Source: Mercurialis annua
Lineage: Eukaryota > Streptophyta > Magnoliopsida > Malpighiales > Euphorbiaceae
Assembly: GCF_937616625.2 (NCBI RefSeq)
Contig: NC_065570.1
Span: forward strand, 66,429,665 to 66,493,664
Length of the DNA: 64,000 bases
Direction of reading: 5' to 3'
Of the stretch, positions 61,397 to 64,000 are shown piece by piece. The notes below the pieces were generated by a model that was not told where the DNA came from, made no database searches, and saw nothing but the letters and a program-made list of their open reading frames with translations. A program made the translations under genes and the position numbers. The number at the start of each line of letters is the position of its first letter. Within the stretch, counting starts at the first letter, position 1.

Positions 61397-63949
61397 ATGG
61401 ATATCGAAATTCCATGTTTTGGTATGAAATTTGACAGTGAAGAAAGTGCATATGCTTTTTATAAAACCTATGCTCATAAATTTGGATTCAGTGGTAGAAA
61501 ACAATATTTGAAGCGAGTGGATGGACAAATAAGAAGAAGAACTTTTTGTTGTTCAAAGCAGGGTCAAAAAAGCGTTGATAAAAGGTGCGAACAGGTAAAA
61601 TCTGAACATCCAATTTCACGAGTAAATTGTTTGGCACAAATGACATGTCAACTCAAAGGAGATGGTATGTTTGAGGTTGTTTCTTTTAAGGAGGAGCATA
61701 GCCATGAACTTACTCCTACACCAATGAAATGAAACACATGTTAAGATCACGAAGACAAATTACACCTGTCCACAAAGCTATAGCTGATGATGCTGCAAAA
61801 GCTGGATTATCTATTAAGTCCATTATTAATTTACTAACTTCACAAAGTGGAGGTCATGAATTTAATGGATTTTTGGATAATGATTTTAGAAACTATATAT
61901 CTGCCAAGCGTAGAACAAAAATGATAAAAGGAGATGGTCATGCTATTATGAAGTATTTTCATAAAATGCAGTTGCAAGATCCCTCTTATTTCTATTTGGT
62001 GCAACTTGATGATGATGATAATTTTATATTGAATGTGTTCTGGCCAGATGGTAGATCAATTATTGATTATCAACATTTTGGAGATGTTGTGTGTTTTGAT
62101 ACAACTTATAAAACAAATGCGTATGGCAGGCCGTTTGCTCCATTTGTTAGTGTTAATCAACATAAGAAAAGTATCATTTTTGGTGCAGCTTTACTCTATG
62201 ATGAAACAATATCATCATTTAAATGGTTATTTGAGACTTTTCTCAGTGCAATGTCTGGTAAGCAACCTCGGACGATATTGACAGATCAATGTCCAGCTAT
62301 GGCCAAAGCAATTGAAGAGGTATTTTTTGAAACTCATCATCGATTATGCATGTGGCATATTTATCAGAATGCTGCTAAAAATTTAAGCCATATTTTTCAT
62401 TCATCAAAACAGTTTGCAAATGATTTCAGCTCATGTGTTTATGAATATGAAGACGAAGATGAATGGCTTCAAGTTTGGAATAGTATGCTTAATAAATATA
62501 TGCTTACTGATAATAAATGGTGCAGTGGAATTTTTGAAGTAAGAAAAAAATGGGCTATGGTATATGGGCGACATATGTTTACAGCTGATATGAAGAGTAC
62601 GCAGCGCAGTGAGTCGATGAATAATGTTCTAAAGAAATATTTGGATGCAAAGAATAATTTTATCCATTTTTTTGATAATTATGACAGGTTGTTATCAGAT
62701 AAACGGTATGATGAGTTGCCGATAGAATTCAGAATGAGAGAAAGAGTTCCGGTTTTACAAGCTAATGTGGAGATGTTAAGACACACTTCAAAGGTATACA
62801 CTCCAGCGGTATATAAGATGTTCCAAAGTGAATATATGAAGGTTTTAGATTGTGTTATGCATAAAGTTGACAAGTCTGAATCTGTTACCAGTTATAAAGT
62901 CCAATGTGGTCGAAAAGATCAAGAACACTTGGTAACTTTAGAAATATCAACAAAAACAGTTAAGTGCAGCTGCATGAAATTTACTTTTGTTGGAATCTTA
63001 TGTGCGCATACTTTGAAAGTTCTTGATAAGAAAAATATTAAACAACTTCCACCACAATACATCTTGAATAGGTGGACAAGAGATGCAAAAATTGGAACAA
63101 TCAAGGACAATTATAGTATTGGAGTTGAAAATAGTCCACAAGAGTCGATAGGAAAAAGATATTCATTTTTGAGTCATAATTTTCGAGAAATATTAACACT
63201 TGCATCTGAAAGTGAGGATATGTACGAGCATGCATGTGAAGATTTCAGAAAATTGATGAAGAGCTTACAAAAAATGAAGGTAAATAGTCACGTGACTAGT
63301 TTATCTAATTCTAAAGATGATAAAGTATCTTCTCCAATTATGTGTGAAGTCAAGACAAAAGCGACAGTTGGACGTCCAAATAAGAGATTAAAAGGTGCTT
63401 TAGAGAGAAAAAAAAAATTAAAAAGCAACCCAAACCGCAGGTTATATATATATATATATATGTTGTTTATAATTTATTTTATATGATTTTTATATTAATT
63501 TATTTATATATTTTTTTACATGAACTATAATTTTATCATTAAATTTATAATTGTCAAGGTTGAAGATACCACACACATCATTACTGAACATCATGATCTG
63601 GATGCTGAATTTCAAGAGTTTGAAAATACGACTCAGGTATACTTTGGAACTGTTTTATATATTTTTATAAAATATATACAATTGTACAATTATTTTAGGA
63701 TGCATTGTCTAAGTATGTTGTTTTGTTAATTTATATGCTATAATTCATTTGAAGGAATCAAGTGGAAGATGTTTATCTAAAGAGTTTGTTGCTCAAGAGA
63801 TGACAGAACAAAATAGTTTTTCGTATACTCAACTTCTTCAGGTAATTAATAATTTAAAAATTAAATTATTTTATTTTTTTTTATTTTTTTGATAATATTT
63901 ATTTTTGCAGGATGCAATTGCAAGTTCTGAAGAAAATAAATTCAAATGA
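61397..63949 (+). pseudogene. FAR1/FRS- or MULE-transposase-like gene with two frame breaks
   Basis: 61397-61732 encodes a FAR1 DNA-binding domain (FDSEESAYAFYKTYAHKFGF, CCSKQG) and stops where the sequence carries a tandem ATGAA ATGAA. Removing the extra 5 bp would continue the frame into 61729-63440. That frame has the MULE transposase-type domain (VCFDTTYKTNAYGRPF, ILTDQCPAMAKAI, RLCMWHIYQNA) and a SWIM zinc finger (CSCMKFTFVGILCAH). Downstream, exons 63559-63636, 63755-63841 and 63911-63949 read together in one phase and end in NKFK-stop, but joining the first needs one more base in the A-run at about 63408-63417. Plant FRS proteins are transcription regulators derived from such transposases. 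This may be a decayed FRS gene or an old transposon. Sequencing error could explain either break. Confidence 0.75.
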
Positions 63950-64000
63950 ATTATAGATATTTGATATTTTTTGGTTCATTATCTTTTTTGTCTATATATT

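Noticed and set aside
1..64000. CRISPR arrays, bacterial operons or prophage
   Set aside because: The spliced nuclear genes, tRNA type and plant transposons rule these out; the tandem repeats present lack spacer structure.

Overview
The window is nuclear DNA from a flowering plant, most likely a eudicot. It has AT-rich intergenic DNA, GT-AG introns in most genes, plant-specific gene families (heparanase-like GH79, CDPK, FAR1/FRS, PHT4), a eukaryotic tRNA-Glu, and many plant transposons (Ty1/copia, a non-autonomous LTR element, MULE-type, CACTA and Stowaway elements). The species cannot be named from sequence alone.

Layout: 1-4363 is a young non-autonomous LTR retroelement lying against the first two exons (4620-5880, minus) of an OCT7/NIAP-like transporter; the rest of that gene must lie left of the window if the gene is intact. 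8240-13552 is a complete, very recent Ty1/copia insertion with a 5-bp target duplication and a frameshift in gag. 14762-25362 is a tandem cluster of three four-exon 2-oxoglutarate/Fe(II) dioxygenase genes (minus), with a tRNA-Glu(UUC) between the second and third. 26446-27499 is a MULE-type element full of internal palindromes. 27822-34775 is a 15-exon plastid PHT4;5-type anion transporter (plus) with a MULE-type MITE in a GC-AG intron. 35411-38145 is a nine-exon heparanase-like GH79 gene (minus).

42282-43075 holds the CDC26 and TTM3 reading frames in tandem, 2 nt apart, the plant arrangement in which an APC/C subunit and a triphosphate tunnel enzyme share one bicistronic transcript. 45185-46818 (minus) and 52013-53771 (plus) are inverted copies of a small three-exon gene for a very acidic protein; between them are relics of the same LTR family seen at the left end, a copied piece of the TTM3 3' region, and two Stowaway-like MITEs. 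54708-56264 is an intronless, partly decayed CDPK, probably a retrocopy. 56937-58072 is a CACTA element with dense subterminal repeats. 59155-59823 (minus) encodes a secreted proline-rich, cysteine-containing protein. 61397-63949 is a FAR1/FRS- or MULE-transposase-like gene with two frame breaks, preceded by two strong hairpins.

The genes are mostly unrelated housekeeping or specialised-metabolism loci. The parts that work as units are the dioxygenase tandem array and the CDC26-TTM3 dicistron. No clearly new multi-gene system was seen. The most distinctive items are the dicistron, the decayed CDPK retrocopy, the rearranged 44-54 kb block and the palindrome-rich MULE.
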